Origin: Alistipes putredinis DSM 17216
Lineage (GTDB): Bacteria > Bacteroidota > Bacteroidia > Bacteroidales > Rikenellaceae
DNA: 64,000 nt
Assembly (NCBI RefSeq): GCF_000154465.1
Contig: NZ_DS499580.1
Location: 124,001-188,000, forward strand
Reading direction: 5' to 3'
In this document: positions 41,161 through 49,351 of the stretch, in pieces
Numbering within the stretch: position 1 is the first letter of the stretch
Layout of the letters: the number at the start of each line of letters is the position of its first letter
Position numbers and translations under genes: made by a program
The notes under the pieces: generated by a model
What the model saw: only the letters and a program-made list of their open reading frames with translations
What the model was told of the DNA's origin: nothing
Database searches by the model: none

Positions 41161-41760
41161 TTACTCTGTGTCCTCTGCCGTTTCGGAACCGGATGCAGCA
41201 GGCATTTTTTCCGGATCGATTCCGAAAGCCGATACGATGATCATTTTTTCATCGACATTGTTGGGGTTGGTGACGATGATGCCGTATTCACCGGCAGGGG
41301 CATCTCCGAAAGTCAGGTAATAGGAGTTTTCTCCGTATTTTTCTGCGGTAAAGGGCAGGTACTCCATATCGTTGGATGTGACGTTGAACGAACCTACGGC
41401 CGAGATGACTGCCGAGCGTTGTTTTCGGTTGTTCTTCATGGCGAATACCCGTACGATCGACATCGGGTCGGTTTTGTTGTCTACGGCGCGGACAATCAGA
41501 TTGACCGGTTCGTCGGCTGCGAAGCGTACGTTGGCTTGACTACCTGCGACGAGAATTTTAGTTTTCGACTTATTGACGGCCAGACCTGCTATATACACTC
41601 CGGCTCCGGTGCGCATTTTGACATTGTGTTTTTCCAATTTTTCAGCCGTGCCGTCCGAATGAATCGCCAATACTTCGCCAATGAAATCGGGTTCGGGAAT
41701 TTGGGCGGCGATACCGGATGCCAATACCAGGGCGAACAGCGTGAAAAGAATTTTTTTCAT
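41161..41760 (-). CDS. Secreted protein, unknown
   Basis: A 199-residue protein with a signal peptide (MKKILFTLFALVLASGIAAQ) and a beta-rich mature part (IVRVFAMKNNRKQRSAVISA, YYLTFGDAPAGEYGIIVTNP). The Glu/Thr-rich tail has no lipobox. No family is recognised. Its promoter contains a run of nine G between the -33 and -7 boxes, which could switch expression. Confidence 0.75.
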   Translation of the reverse strand: MKKILFTLFALVLASGIAAQIPEPDFIGEVLAIHSDGTAEKLEKHNVKMRTGAGVYIAGLAVNKSKTKILVAGSQANVRFAADEPVNLIVRAVDNKTDPMSIVRVFAMKNNRKQRSAVISAVGSFNVTSNDMEYLPFTAEKYGENSYYLTFGDAPAGEYGIIVTNPNNVDEKMIIVSAFGIDPEKMPAASGSETAEDTE

Positions 41761-41851
41761 TGTTTAGGGATATTTGCTTGGGGTTTATATTTTGTTCGGA
41801 AACGTTCTTGGGGAAAAGTGGATGTATTCCCGGGCGAATGAGTTTCCGCTG

Positions 41852-41881
41852 CAAATATAAGTAATTCCCCCCCCCGCCAAA
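41852..41881 (-). promoter_or_regulatory. Promoter with G9 tract in the spacer
   Basis: On the - strand TTTG (41,881-41,878), then 18 bases including nine consecutive G (41,875-41,867), then TATATTTG (41,859-41,852). Length changes of the G run would alter the -33/-7 spacing. Confidence 0.65.
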
Positions 41882-41997
41882 ATTTACCGGGAAAAATTAC
41901 GGATACGGTTGAAAAATGACGATACGGAAGCGATGTTCGTGCGGCGGGTGATTCGAATCGGTTGGGGAGCGCGGAGGCAGGACGAGTTGTTGCCGAA

Positions 41998-42621
41998 CTA
42001 TTTTTTCTTGTGTGGATTGAAAATACGGTATCCGATCGACAATCCGATCTTGTTGGGATACCACTCCGACGAACCGTTGAACGGATCGGGGTATTGGGGT
42101 TCGACCTGATGGCCGGGATCCATGTCTATCTTCCCGTCCATGGAATAGCCGTTGTAAAAGCTGCTCATCCACGACCAGCCGAGGTAGGCGTCGAGCACCC
42201 AGCGTTCGCGGAAGATATGTTCGTAGCCGACGCAGAGGCCGATCATGAATCCGTAGCCTTTGCTGTATCGGTTTTCGAATTTGAGCTTCCAGTTTTCGAT
42301 GTAGGGTTTCGAGAGGTCGAAAGCCTGCATGCCGATATTGGCTCCGAGGTACCAGCCTCGGTTGTGCTCCTTGAAATAACGGCGGTATTCGCCCATGAAG
42401 ATACAAAAGAGGGCGTGATGGTTGTTTATCGACTTCCACGGAGAAACGACTATTTCGGTCTGGAAGGTCGATTTGGGGGAGAGCGTGAATTCGACGGCGG
42501 GATTGACTACGCCCACGAGCGCATAGAGTCCGTTGAGTTTGACGTAGGTTTGGGCGGAAATTTTCGATGCGCAGCCTGTTGCGAGCAGGCATGCGAGCGA
42601 TATTTTAAGAATGAGTTTCAT
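41998..42621 (-). CDS. Outer-membrane protein, DUF3575-like barrel
   Basis: A 207-residue protein with a signal sequence (MKLILKISLACLLATGCASK; the Cys could be lipidated) and repeated strands typical of DUF3575 (NPAVEFTLSPKSTFQTEIVV, RGWYLGANIGMQAFD, GYGFMIGLCVGYEHIF, NKIGLSIGYRIF). Such proteins are linked to minor fimbriae or envelope functions in Bacteroidales. It stands alone between two leftward genes. Confidence 0.8.
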   Translation of the reverse strand: MKLILKISLACLLATGCASKISAQTYVKLNGLYALVGVVNPAVEFTLSPKSTFQTEIVVSPWKSINNHHALFCIFMGEYRRYFKEHNRGWYLGANIGMQAFDLSKPYIENWKLKFENRYSKGYGFMIGLCVGYEHIFRERWVLDAYLGWSWMSSFYNGYSMDGKIDMDPGHQVEPQYPDPFNGSSEWYPNKIGLSIGYRIFNPHKKK

Positions 42622-42744
42622 AGTTGTCTTGCCGCGAAGGTATTAAAAAAAGGCGGAATTTCAGACGATTCCGGTAAAAAATAGCCGATCGGGCGGGATT
42701 GTCCGTTGCGGACGATTTTTGTGCTGGCGGAGCTGTGTGCCGGG

Positions 42745-43116
42745 TTACAAGGACTTCTTCAGATAGACCATATCTACCAGTTGTCTGCCGTCCTCGATGA
42801 TGGGGTGGTCGTAATGATCGGTGAAGAAGCCGGGGATCAAGTGCGAGCGAACGTATCCGCATCGTTCGTAAAAACGGAGTGTGCGGGGAACATCCCCGGT
42901 GCCGACGAGAAGCGTCCGGTAACGCCCCCGGTAGTACGCCTCCAGAAATTCGAGCGTTTGTCGTCCGTATCCTTTCCGTTGATACTGGAGGGGTACAGCC
43001 AGATTCTTGATCTCTCCGATTCTGTCGGCTTCGTCCGTGACGACGCATTCGGCGACGACCTGTCCGTCGTCACGGGCTACGAACATTTCGCCCCGTTCCA
43101 GGTAGCGGTCGATCAT
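42745..43116 (-). CDS. GNAT-family N-acetyltransferase, start unclear
   Basis: A GNAT enzyme with the acetyl-CoA-binding strand LAVPLQYQRKGYGRQTLEFL and a typical ending (RFYERCGYVRS). From the ATG at 43,116 it is 123 residues and lacks the usual first strand and helix. The same frame stays open upstream and encodes a fitting N-terminus (IPLRFEKITTHKKRFLDLLL, then ADEQES) up to about 43,200, but contains no ATG, GTG or TTG there. Either ATA/CTG is used or the start codon was lost. Substrate unknown. Confidence 0.75.
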   Translation of the reverse strand: MIDRYLERGEMFVARDDGQVVAECVVTDEADRIGEIKNLAVPLQYQRKGYGRQTLEFLEAYYRGRYRTLLVGTGDVPRTLRFYERCGYVRSHLIPGFFTDHYDHPIIEDGRQLVDMVYLKKSL

Positions 43117-43261
43117 GGATTCCTGTTCGTCGGCCAGCAGGAGCAGGTCGAGGAAGCGTTTTTTGTGCGTGGTGATTTTTTCGAATCGCAGAGGTATGAC
43201 GGGCGAGTTTTCTTGAGTGGGTGGGGTACCTGATATAAAAATCCCCCCTCTGATGAAAGAT

Positions 43262-43289
43262 ACACCCCGGCGTTTATGCGTCGGGGTGT
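43262..43289 (-). terminator. Hairpin after frr
   Basis: ACACCCCG and CGGGGTGT arms 24 bases downstream of the frr stop on the - strand, with a weak T stretch beyond. Likely terminator. Confidence 0.55.
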
Positions 43290-43312
43290 TCGGTTTCTCG
43301 GAGAAAGCGTAT

Positions 43313-43870
43313 CTATACGGTCATGATCTCTTTTTCCTTGTTGTCGAGTATCGCGTCCAGCGATTTGGTGAACTTGTCGAGCAGCTTCTGCGCCTGGGTT
43401 TCACCGTCTTTCGCCTCGTCTTCGGACATGCCTTCCTTCTGGGCCTTCTTGAAGGCTTCGACAGCGTCCCGGCGTGCGTTGCGCAAGCTGATGCGGGCGG
43501 TTTCCGCCTCCTGGCGTACCTGCTTGACCAGCTCTTTGCGCCGCTCTTCCGTCAGGGGCGGGATCGACAGTCGGATCTGCTCCCCGTTGTTCGAGGGGGT
43601 CAGCCCGATGTTGGAGTCGATGATCGCCTTTTCGATCGCGCGGATCAGGTTTTTGTCCCAGGGCTGGATCAGAATGGTCTTGGCATCGGGTACCGTGACG
43701 CTTGCCACGCCTGAAATCGGGGTTTGAGATCCGTAATAATCTACGAAAACTCCGTTCAGCACGGTCGGGCTCGCCTTGCCTGCCCGGATGTTGAGCAGCT
43801 CTTCTTCGAGGTGCTCGATCGTTTTCTGCATGCGGTCGGAAGCTTCGGAAAGAATGGTTTTGGTATCCAT
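43313..43870 (-). CDS. frr: Ribosome recycling factor
   Basis: A 185-residue protein with family motifs LNIRAGKASPTVLNGVFVDY, ILIQPWDKNLIRAIEKAI and LTEERRKELVKQVRQEAETA. It splits post-termination ribosomes with EF-G. It follows pyrH and a thioredoxin-like gene in one leftward operon; pyrH-frr linkage is common in bacteria, here with a lipid-anchored reductase gene between. Confidence 0.97.
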   Translation of the reverse strand: MDTKTILSEASDRMQKTIEHLEEELLNIRAGKASPTVLNGVFVDYYGSQTPISGVASVTVPDAKTILIQPWDKNLIRAIEKAIIDSNIGLTPSNNGEQIRLSIPPLTEERRKELVKQVRQEAETARISLRNARRDAVEAFKKAQKEGMSEDEAKDGETQAQKLLDKFTKSLDAILDNKEKEIMTV

Positions 43871-43883
43871 ATGTCGTATTTGT

Positions 43884-44513
43884 TTAGTTGGCGGAGTTGA
43901 GTTGTCGCTCGATCAGCAGAATGAGTTCGTCGAATTCGGGGGCCTCGTAACCGATGGTCGCGGAAATAACTTTGCCGTCTTTGCCGATCAGGAAATTACG
44001 CGGAATGTAGTTGGAGGCGTAAAGTCTGTAAATTTTCTGTTCGGGGTCGAGTCCCATCGGGAACGTATAACCCATCTTTTCCCGGAAAGCGGCGACCGTT
44101 TCGCGGGTTTCGCCGCGCGATACGGGCAGGAAAACGAAGTCTTCGTTCCCCTTGAAGCGGTCGATGATGTCCTTCTGTACGCGGCTCAATTCCTCGCGGC
44201 AGGGACCGCACCAGGTCGCCCAGAAATTCAGAAGCACCACTTTGCCGCGCAGACTGCCCAGGGTGAAGGTCGTGCCGTCGAACATTTCCACCCGGAAATC
44301 GGGTGCCTGTGTCCCGGCTTTAACAAGGGTCGTAGCCTCGATGTCGTCGGGCGCATCGTTCGTATTCTTGGTCTGTTCGGTCTTCGGAGCGTTCGTTGCG
44401 GGGGCTGCGGGCTGCGATCCGTCGGGCAGCAGCCACATCAGGGCGATGACGACCGCGAGCAGGACGATCATCAGGATAAGACGTTTGTTATTGGGTTTTT
44501 TACGTTCGGTCAT
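43884..44513 (-). CDS. TlpA-like membrane-anchored thiol-disulfide oxidoreductase
   Basis: A 209-residue protein with one N-terminal membrane anchor (LILMIVLLAVVIALMWLL, residues 12-29), a Pro/Ala/Thr linker and a thioredoxin fold with the active site NFWATWCGPCREEL. It should face the periplasm and reduce disulfides or serve cytochrome maturation. The ATG at 44,513 (MTERKKPNNKR) is the proper start; the open frame to 44,636 overlaps pyrH. Confidence 0.9.
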   Translation of the reverse strand: MTERKKPNNKRLILMIVLLAVVIALMWLLPDGSQPAAPATNAPKTEQTKNTNDAPDDIEATTLVKAGTQAPDFRVEMFDGTTFTLGSLRGKVVLLNFWATWCGPCREELSRVQKDIIDRFKGNEDFVFLPVSRGETRETVAAFREKMGYTFPMGLDPEQKIYRLYASNYIPRNFLIGKDGKVISATIGYEAPEFDELILLIERQLNSAN

Positions 44514-44530
44514 AGCGATATAATAGGTTT

Positions 44531-45238
44531 TCAGAGTTTGACCAGTGTGCCGATCTTCTCTCCGGTGAGCACCTTTTCCAGGTTGCCCGGAGTGTCCATG
44601 TCGAAGACGATGACCCGGAGGCCGTTTTCGCGGCAAAGCGTGAAGGCGGTCATATCCATAACCTTCAGGTTGCGACGATAAACTTCATCGAAGGTGATTT
44701 CGTCGAACTTCTCCGCAGCAGGGTCTTTCTCCGGATCGGCCGTATAGACGCCGTCTACGCGCGTACCCTTGAGCATGACGTCGGCTTCGAGCTCGATGCC
44801 GCGCAGCGCCGATGCCGAGTCGGTCGAGAAATAGGGGTTCGACGTGCCGCCGCCGATGATGACTACGTATCCGGCTTCGAGGTATTCGAGCGCCTTGGCT
44901 TTCGAGTAATACTCTCCGATGGGTTCCATCCGGATCGAGGTGAGGACTTTCGCTTTCACGCCGTTGTCCTCGAGGGCCGACTGCAGGGCCAGCGAGTTGA
45001 TAATCGTGGCCAGCATCCCCATCTGGTCGCCTTTCACGCGGTCGAACCCCTTGCGGGCGCCCTGAAGTCCCCGGAAGATGTTGCCGCCGCCGATGACGAT
45101 GCCTACCTGAACTCCCGTTCCGACGACGGCTTTGATTTGCTCCGCATAGCTGTGGAGCACGTCGGTCGAAAGACCGTATTTTTGAGTCCCTTGCAGGGAT
45201 TCACCGCTGAGTTTCAGGAGTATTCTGTTGTATTTCAT
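44531..45238 (-). CDS. pyrH: UMP kinase
   Basis: A 235-residue amino-acid-kinase fold protein: LKLSGESLQG at residues 7-16, VGIVIGGGNIFRG, RVKGDQMGMLATIINSLALQ and GGTSNPYFSTDSASALR. It phosphorylates UMP to UDP for pyrimidine nucleotides. First gene of the pyrH-tlpA-frr operon, divergent from dxs across 80 bases. Confidence 0.97.
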   Translation of the reverse strand: MKYNRILLKLSGESLQGTQKYGLSTDVLHSYAEQIKAVVGTGVQVGIVIGGGNIFRGLQGARKGFDRVKGDQMGMLATIINSLALQSALEDNGVKAKVLTSIRMEPIGEYYSKAKALEYLEAGYVVIIGGGTSNPYFSTDSASALRGIELEADVMLKGTRVDGVYTADPEKDPAAEKFDEITFDEVYRRNLKVMDMTAFTLCRENGLRVIVFDMDTPGNLEKVLTGEKIGTLVKL

Positions 45239-45303
45239 AAGCGGAGCGGAATTTGATAATGCGAAGATAGGAAAAATTTCGAAAAAATGTCGTTTTTTAA
45301 TGC

Positions 45304-45311
45304 TATCTTTG
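45304..45311 (+). promoter_or_regulatory. dxs promoter -7 box
   Basis: TATCTTTG eight bases before the dxs start. With the usual start point the mRNA leader would be very short, or translation may begin at the second Met (45,322). Confidence 0.5.
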
Positions 45312-45318
45312 CCTATCC

Positions 45319-47208
45319 ATGATGCATTCGGAATATAAATGGCTCGATCGGATTGATTCGCCCGATGACTTGAAGAAGTTGTCGGGCTCTGACTTGCGTC
45401 AGTATTGCGACGAACTGCGTCAGTACATCATCGAACAATGTTCGTCCAATCCGGGACACCTGGCTTCGAGCCTGGGAGCGGTGGAGCTTGCCGTCGCTCT
45501 GCACTACGTATTCAATACTCCTGACGATAAAATCGTGTGGGACGTGGGGCATCAGACCTATGCCCATAAAATCATTACCGGGCGCCGCGAGGCGTTTCGG
45601 ACCAATCGCAAGCTGGGCGGTATCAGCGGCTTCCCGCGTATGTCCGAGAGTCCTTACGATGCTTTCGGCGGCGGACATGCCTCCGTGTCGATTTCGGCGG
45701 CGTTCGGTATGGCCAAAGCTGCGGAACTCAAGGGCGAGCAGCGGCAGGTGGTGGCCGTGATCGGCGACGGTTCGATGACGGGCGGTCTGGCGTTCGAGGG
45801 GCTGAACAACGCCGGTGCGAGCAAGCAGACCAACCTGCTGGTCATTCTCAACGATAACAACATGGCCATCGACCAGGCTACCGGGGCCTTGAAGAACTAC
45901 CTGGTCAAGATTTCGACATCGAGGCGCTATAACGCTATCAAACGCCGCCTGTGGCGGATTTTGTCCCATACGCCGGCTGTTTTGCGGTTTTGTCAGAAAG
46001 CGGGCAATGCCGTCAAGCAGGGACTGTTGAAGAACAGCAACCTGTTCGAAAGTTTGAATTTCCGCTATTTCGGCCCGATCGACGGACACAATTTGCCGGA
46101 ACTGGTGCGGGTGCTGACTGCCTTGCAACGTATCGAGGGACCCAAGTTGCTGCATGTGATGACCGTAAAGGGAAAGGGTTATAAGCCCGCCGAGTGCAAT
46201 AAGCCGGTATGGCACGCTCCGGGCAAATTCAACCCGGAAACGGGCGAGCGGATCGTCAGCAAGACCGAAGTGGCCCGATACCAGGATGTTTTCGGCCAGA
46301 CGCTGCTCGAACTGGCCCGTGCCGACGAGCGGATCGTGGGGATAACGCCCGCCATGCCGTCGGGCAGCTCGATGAATATTCTGATGAAAGAGATGCCGGA
46401 GCGTTGTTTCGACGTCGGTATCGCCGAAGGACATGCCGTGACTTTCTCCGCCGGACTGGCGGCTGCGGGCATGGTGCCTTTCTGCAACATCTATTCGAGT
46501 TTCATGCAGCGGGCTTATGACAATGTGATTCATGACGTGGCGATCCAGCGCCTTCCGGTGGTCATGTGTCTTGACCGGGGCGGTCTGGTGGGTGAGGACG
46601 GAGCGACGCATCACGGCGCTTTCGATCTGGCCTATTTCGGTACGGTTCCCAATCTGACGGTGGCTGCGCCGATGAACGAGCTGGAACTTCGGAACATGAT
46701 GTTTACGGCGCTCGAGGCCGGTCGGCCCTTCGCCATCCGCTATCCGCGCGGTAACGGAGCGGGCGTCGCCTGGCGCGATGAGCCGTTCGCTGCGATGGAA
46801 ATCGGGCGGGGGCGTTGCCTGAAGGAAGGGGAGCGGATTGCGGTCCTTACGATCGGTACGGTCGGCAATTTTGCTTCCGAGGCCATTGCGCGTATGGAGG
46901 CGGACGGGATTCGGGTGGCCCATTACGACCTGCGTTTCGCCAAGCCGCTCGACCAGGAGCTGCTGCACGAGGTCGGACGTAAGTTCCGTTGTGTGGTGAC
47001 CGTCGAGGACGGAGCCTTGCGCGGCGGCGTGGGAGAAGCTGTCGTCGCGTTCTTCTGCGAGCACGGCTATCTGCCGAAGGTCGTGAGCCTGGGCATTCCG
47101 GATCGTTTTGTCGAACATGGAACGCCCGCGCAACTGTATGCCCAGTGCGGTTATGATGCCGAGGGAATTTACCGCACGCTGAAAAGTTTGCAGGAATCTT
47201 TGCAATAG
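45319..47208 (+). CDS. dxs: 1-Deoxy-D-xylulose-5-phosphate synthase
   Basis: A 629-residue thiamine-diphosphate enzyme that joins pyruvate and glyceraldehyde 3-phosphate, the first step of the MEP isoprenoid pathway. The TPP motif is GDGSMTGGLAFEGLNNAG near residue 149, the GHQTYAHKIITGRR segment is near 77, and the catalytic Glu lies in FDVGIAEGHAVTFSAG. The transketolase C-domain ends it. Length is normal. Confidence 0.97.
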   Translation: MMHSEYKWLDRIDSPDDLKKLSGSDLRQYCDELRQYIIEQCSSNPGHLASSLGAVELAVALHYVFNTPDDKIVWDVGHQTYAHKIITGRREAFRTNRKLGGISGFPRMSESPYDAFGGGHASVSISAAFGMAKAAELKGEQRQVVAVIGDGSMTGGLAFEGLNNAGASKQTNLLVILNDNNMAIDQATGALKNYLVKISTSRRYNAIKRRLWRILSHTPAVLRFCQKAGNAVKQGLLKNSNLFESLNFRYFGPIDGHNLPELVRVLTALQRIEGPKLLHVMTVKGKGYKPAECNKPVWHAPGKFNPETGERIVSKTEVARYQDVFGQTLLELARADERIVGITPAMPSGSSMNILMKEMPERCFDVGIAEGHAVTFSAGLAAAGMVPFCNIYSSFMQRAYDNVIHDVAIQRLPVVMCLDRGGLVGEDGATHHGAFDLAYFGTVPNLTVAAPMNELELRNMMFTALEAGRPFAIRYPRGNGAGVAWRDEPFAAMEIGRGRCLKEGERIAVLTIGTVGNFASEAIARMEADGIRVAHYDLRFAKPLDQELLHEVGRKFRCVVTVEDGALRGGVGEAVVAFFCEHGYLPKVVSLGIPDRFVEHGTPAQLYAQCGYDAEGIYRTLKSLQESLQ

Positions 47209-47227
47209 ACGTAATCCGGTATAGAAT

Positions 47228-47782
47228 ATGCGATACACCCTCGTTATGACCAGGGTGAAAATCGAATATATGCTGTTTGCGGCGATGTTGCTTGTGGCGG
47301 GCGCCGCGTATGGTCGGGGACCGGTCGTTGCCGCTGTCGGCAGTGGACCGTGGGCGAATCCCGATTTGTATGTCGGCGAGTGGTACGAGATCGCTCGTTT
47401 CGATCATCCGTTTCAGGAGGGGACGGTCGGATCCCGGGTGGTTTACCGATTATTGTCGGAAAGTAAAATGCGAATCGTCTATCGGGGCAAGGACGGCAGA
47501 ACGGGCCGGGACCGGATTTCGAGTGCAAAAGGTCGGTTGTCTGCCGATTACGAATGCCTGCGGGTTTCGTCTTTTTGGTTTTTTTATAGCGACTATACGA
47601 TGCCGGCATGCGATTCCGCTGCCGAGCGGCAGTGGGTCGTCTTAAGCGGCCGATCGGCCAAATATTTATGGATTCTCGCTCGCCGACCTCGATTATCTAC
47701 GCAGGTGCTGGTCCGGATTCTGGACCAGGTCGAAAAACAGGGATTCGATACCGATAAGCTTCATTTCGTCGATCAGCGGTGA
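47228..47782 (+). CDS. Lipocalin-family protein (Blc-like)
   Basis: A protein of up to 184 residues with a hydrophobic export signal (MLFAAMLLVAGAAYG, starting at codon 15) and the lipocalin signature LYVGEWYEIARFDHPFQEGT. Later strands include DYTMPACDSAAERQWVVLSG and YLWILARRP. Blc-type proteins bind fatty acids or lysophospholipids at the outer membrane. No lipobox Cys is visible. It follows dxs by 19 bases. Confidence 0.85.
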   Translation: MRYTLVMTRVKIEYMLFAAMLLVAGAAYGRGPVVAAVGSGPWANPDLYVGEWYEIARFDHPFQEGTVGSRVVYRLLSESKMRIVYRGKDGRTGRDRISSAKGRLSADYECLRVSSFWFFYSDYTMPACDSAAERQWVVLSGRSAKYLWILARRPRLSTQVLVRILDQVEKQGFDTDKLHFVDQR

Positions 47783-47803
47783 AATGTCGGCCAGGTGGAA
47801 AAA

Positions 47804-47838
47804 CAACCGCGAATATTCGTTTCGGATATTCGCGGTTG
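47804..47838. terminator. Terminator between lipocalin and recR genes
   Basis: CAACCGCGAATAT and ATATTCGCGGTTG form a 13-bp stem. On the - strand it is followed by TTTTT, so it mainly ends the recR operon. Confidence 0.75.
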
Positions 47839-47881
47839 CTTTGTATTTGGCGGAGGTTCGGATTTTCCGGGCGCGAGTTTC

Positions 47882-48478
47882 CTATTCGATTTCCCGCCGG
47901 TTCATCAGTGCGTGAGTAATCGTCAGTTCATCTACGTATTCCAGTTCGTCGCCGAAGCCGATCCCCCGGGCGATCGACGTGACTTTCACCTGCGGGTACT
48001 GGCGCAGCCGGTTGAGCAGATAGAACAGGGTTGTTTCGCCTTCGACCGAGGTCGAGATGGCGAGGATCACTTCCCGGATCGTTCCCTGGGCGATCCGCTC
48101 GATCAGCAGGTCGATCTTCAGGTCCGAAGGGGCGATGCCCTGCATCGGAGAGATTACACCGCCCAATACGTGATAGAGTCCACGGTACTGGCGGGTATTT
48201 TCGATCGAGAGTACGTCGGCGACCTGTTCTACGACACAGACGGTCGTATGGTCGCGCTCCCGGTCGGCGCAGATCGGACAGATTTCTTCATCCGAGAGGT
48301 TGTTGCACAATTTGCAGTATTTGATGTCGCGGCGGAATCGGTCGATGCTGCGTGTCATGTCGCTTACCGAATCGGGTTCCATGCGCAGCAGGTGGATCGC
48401 CAGGCGCAACGCCGTGCGGCGTCCGATGCCTGGGAGTTTCGACAGTTCTCCGGTCACGTCTTGAAGCAGTCTGGACAC
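47882..48478 (-). CDS. recR: Recombination protein RecR
   Basis: A 198-residue protein with the RecR order: helix-hairpin-helix LSKLPGIGRRTALRLAIHLL, zinc finger CKLCNNLSDEEICPIC, then Toprim (VVEQVADVLSIENTRQYRGL, YHVLGGVISPMQGI). It loads RecA with RecFO at gaps. The start is GTG at 48,478; no ATG gives a longer fit. It lies 40 bases after batE, so it may be in the bat operon. Confidence 0.96.
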   Translation of the reverse strand: MSRLLQDVTGELSKLPGIGRRTALRLAIHLLRMEPDSVSDMTRSIDRFRRDIKYCKLCNNLSDEEICPICADRERDHTTVCVVEQVADVLSIENTRQYRGLYHVLGGVISPMQGIAPSDLKIDLLIERIAQGTIREVILAISTSVEGETTLFYLLNRLRQYPQVKVTSIARGIGFGDELEYVDELTITHALMNRREIE

Positions 48479-48518
48479 GTTCTTGGAAATTTTTGGATTC
48501 GCAGGGGCGGATCCGGTT

Positions 48519-49346
48519 TTAGATGGTTTCGAACGTCGAGCACTCCATCCAGCCCTTTTTGCCGTCGGCGATGGTGATTTCGCACCAGCCGTTCAGACGG
48601 TCCGAAATTTCTACTTTGGTGCCTTCGTGCAGAATGAAGAGATCGGTCGAGTTCTGATCGGGAGAGCTTTTGACGGCGACGGCATCCCGCAGTACGACGG
48701 CCGATGTGCGGTCGATCGCCTCCCGGCGGTCGATGGCTGCGAAGCAGAGGGTCAGTACCAGCAGCAGAAAGGCTGTCGCGGTGCCGTAGAATCCTATCTT
48801 GCGTCGTACCAGACGACGGGAGAGCAGGTAGAAAAGCGCCGAGCCGAGCATTGCCGCCAGGAAGACCAGCGAGAGGACGGCCCATGTCGTGCTGCTCAAA
48901 AGGTTGCGCAGATTCGACAACCAGGTTTTGACGAAAAATTCGGGGACGGCGTCGATGTGGTCTTTGGTCATTTTCTCAGCGACTTGCAGGTTGTAGCGTA
49001 TGTCTTCGTTCCCGGGATTGAGCCTCAGCGCCCGGTTGTAGTTGAGGATCGCCCGACCGATTTCCTGCTCCTTGAAATAGGCGTTTGCCAGGTTATAGTA
49101 GAGTTTGCCCGATTGCCTGCCGCTCGACAGAATCGTTTCGTAAAGCGAAATTGCCGTAGGAAAGTCGTTGTTGATGTAAGCCGTGTTGGCCTGATCCCAC
49201 AACTTGTCGGGATCGGATGCGTAAGCTGCCGAGGCGGTTTGCTCCGATTGTGGGTGTTGAGCCAGCGAATCGGTTCGGGCGGCAGTCTGCCCCGAAACTG
49301 CCGCGCTCAACAGCGTGGCGAGGAGAAAGAGAATATATCGTTTCAT
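48519..49346 (-). CDS. batE: BatE-like TPR/SH3 membrane protein
   Basis: A 275-residue protein: signal peptide (MKRYILFLLATLLSAAVSG), TPR repeats (LWDQANTAYINNDFPTAISL, LYYNLANAYFKEQEIGRAIL), two membrane helices (about residues 150-170 and 187-207) and a C-terminal SH3b domain (VKSSPDQNSTDLFILHEGTK). This is the BatE layout of Bacteroidota aerotolerance operons. It starts 5 bases after batD. Confidence 0.88.
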   Translation of the reverse strand: MKRYILFLLATLLSAAVSGQTAARTDSLAQHPQSEQTASAAYASDPDKLWDQANTAYINNDFPTAISLYETILSSGRQSGKLYYNLANAYFKEQEIGRAILNYNRALRLNPGNEDIRYNLQVAEKMTKDHIDAVPEFFVKTWLSNLRNLLSSTTWAVLSLVFLAAMLGSALFYLLSRRLVRRKIGFYGTATAFLLLVLTLCFAAIDRREAIDRTSAVVLRDAVAVKSSPDQNSTDLFILHEGTKVEISDRLNGWCEITIADGKKGWMECSTFETI

Positions 49347-49351
49347 GGCTT

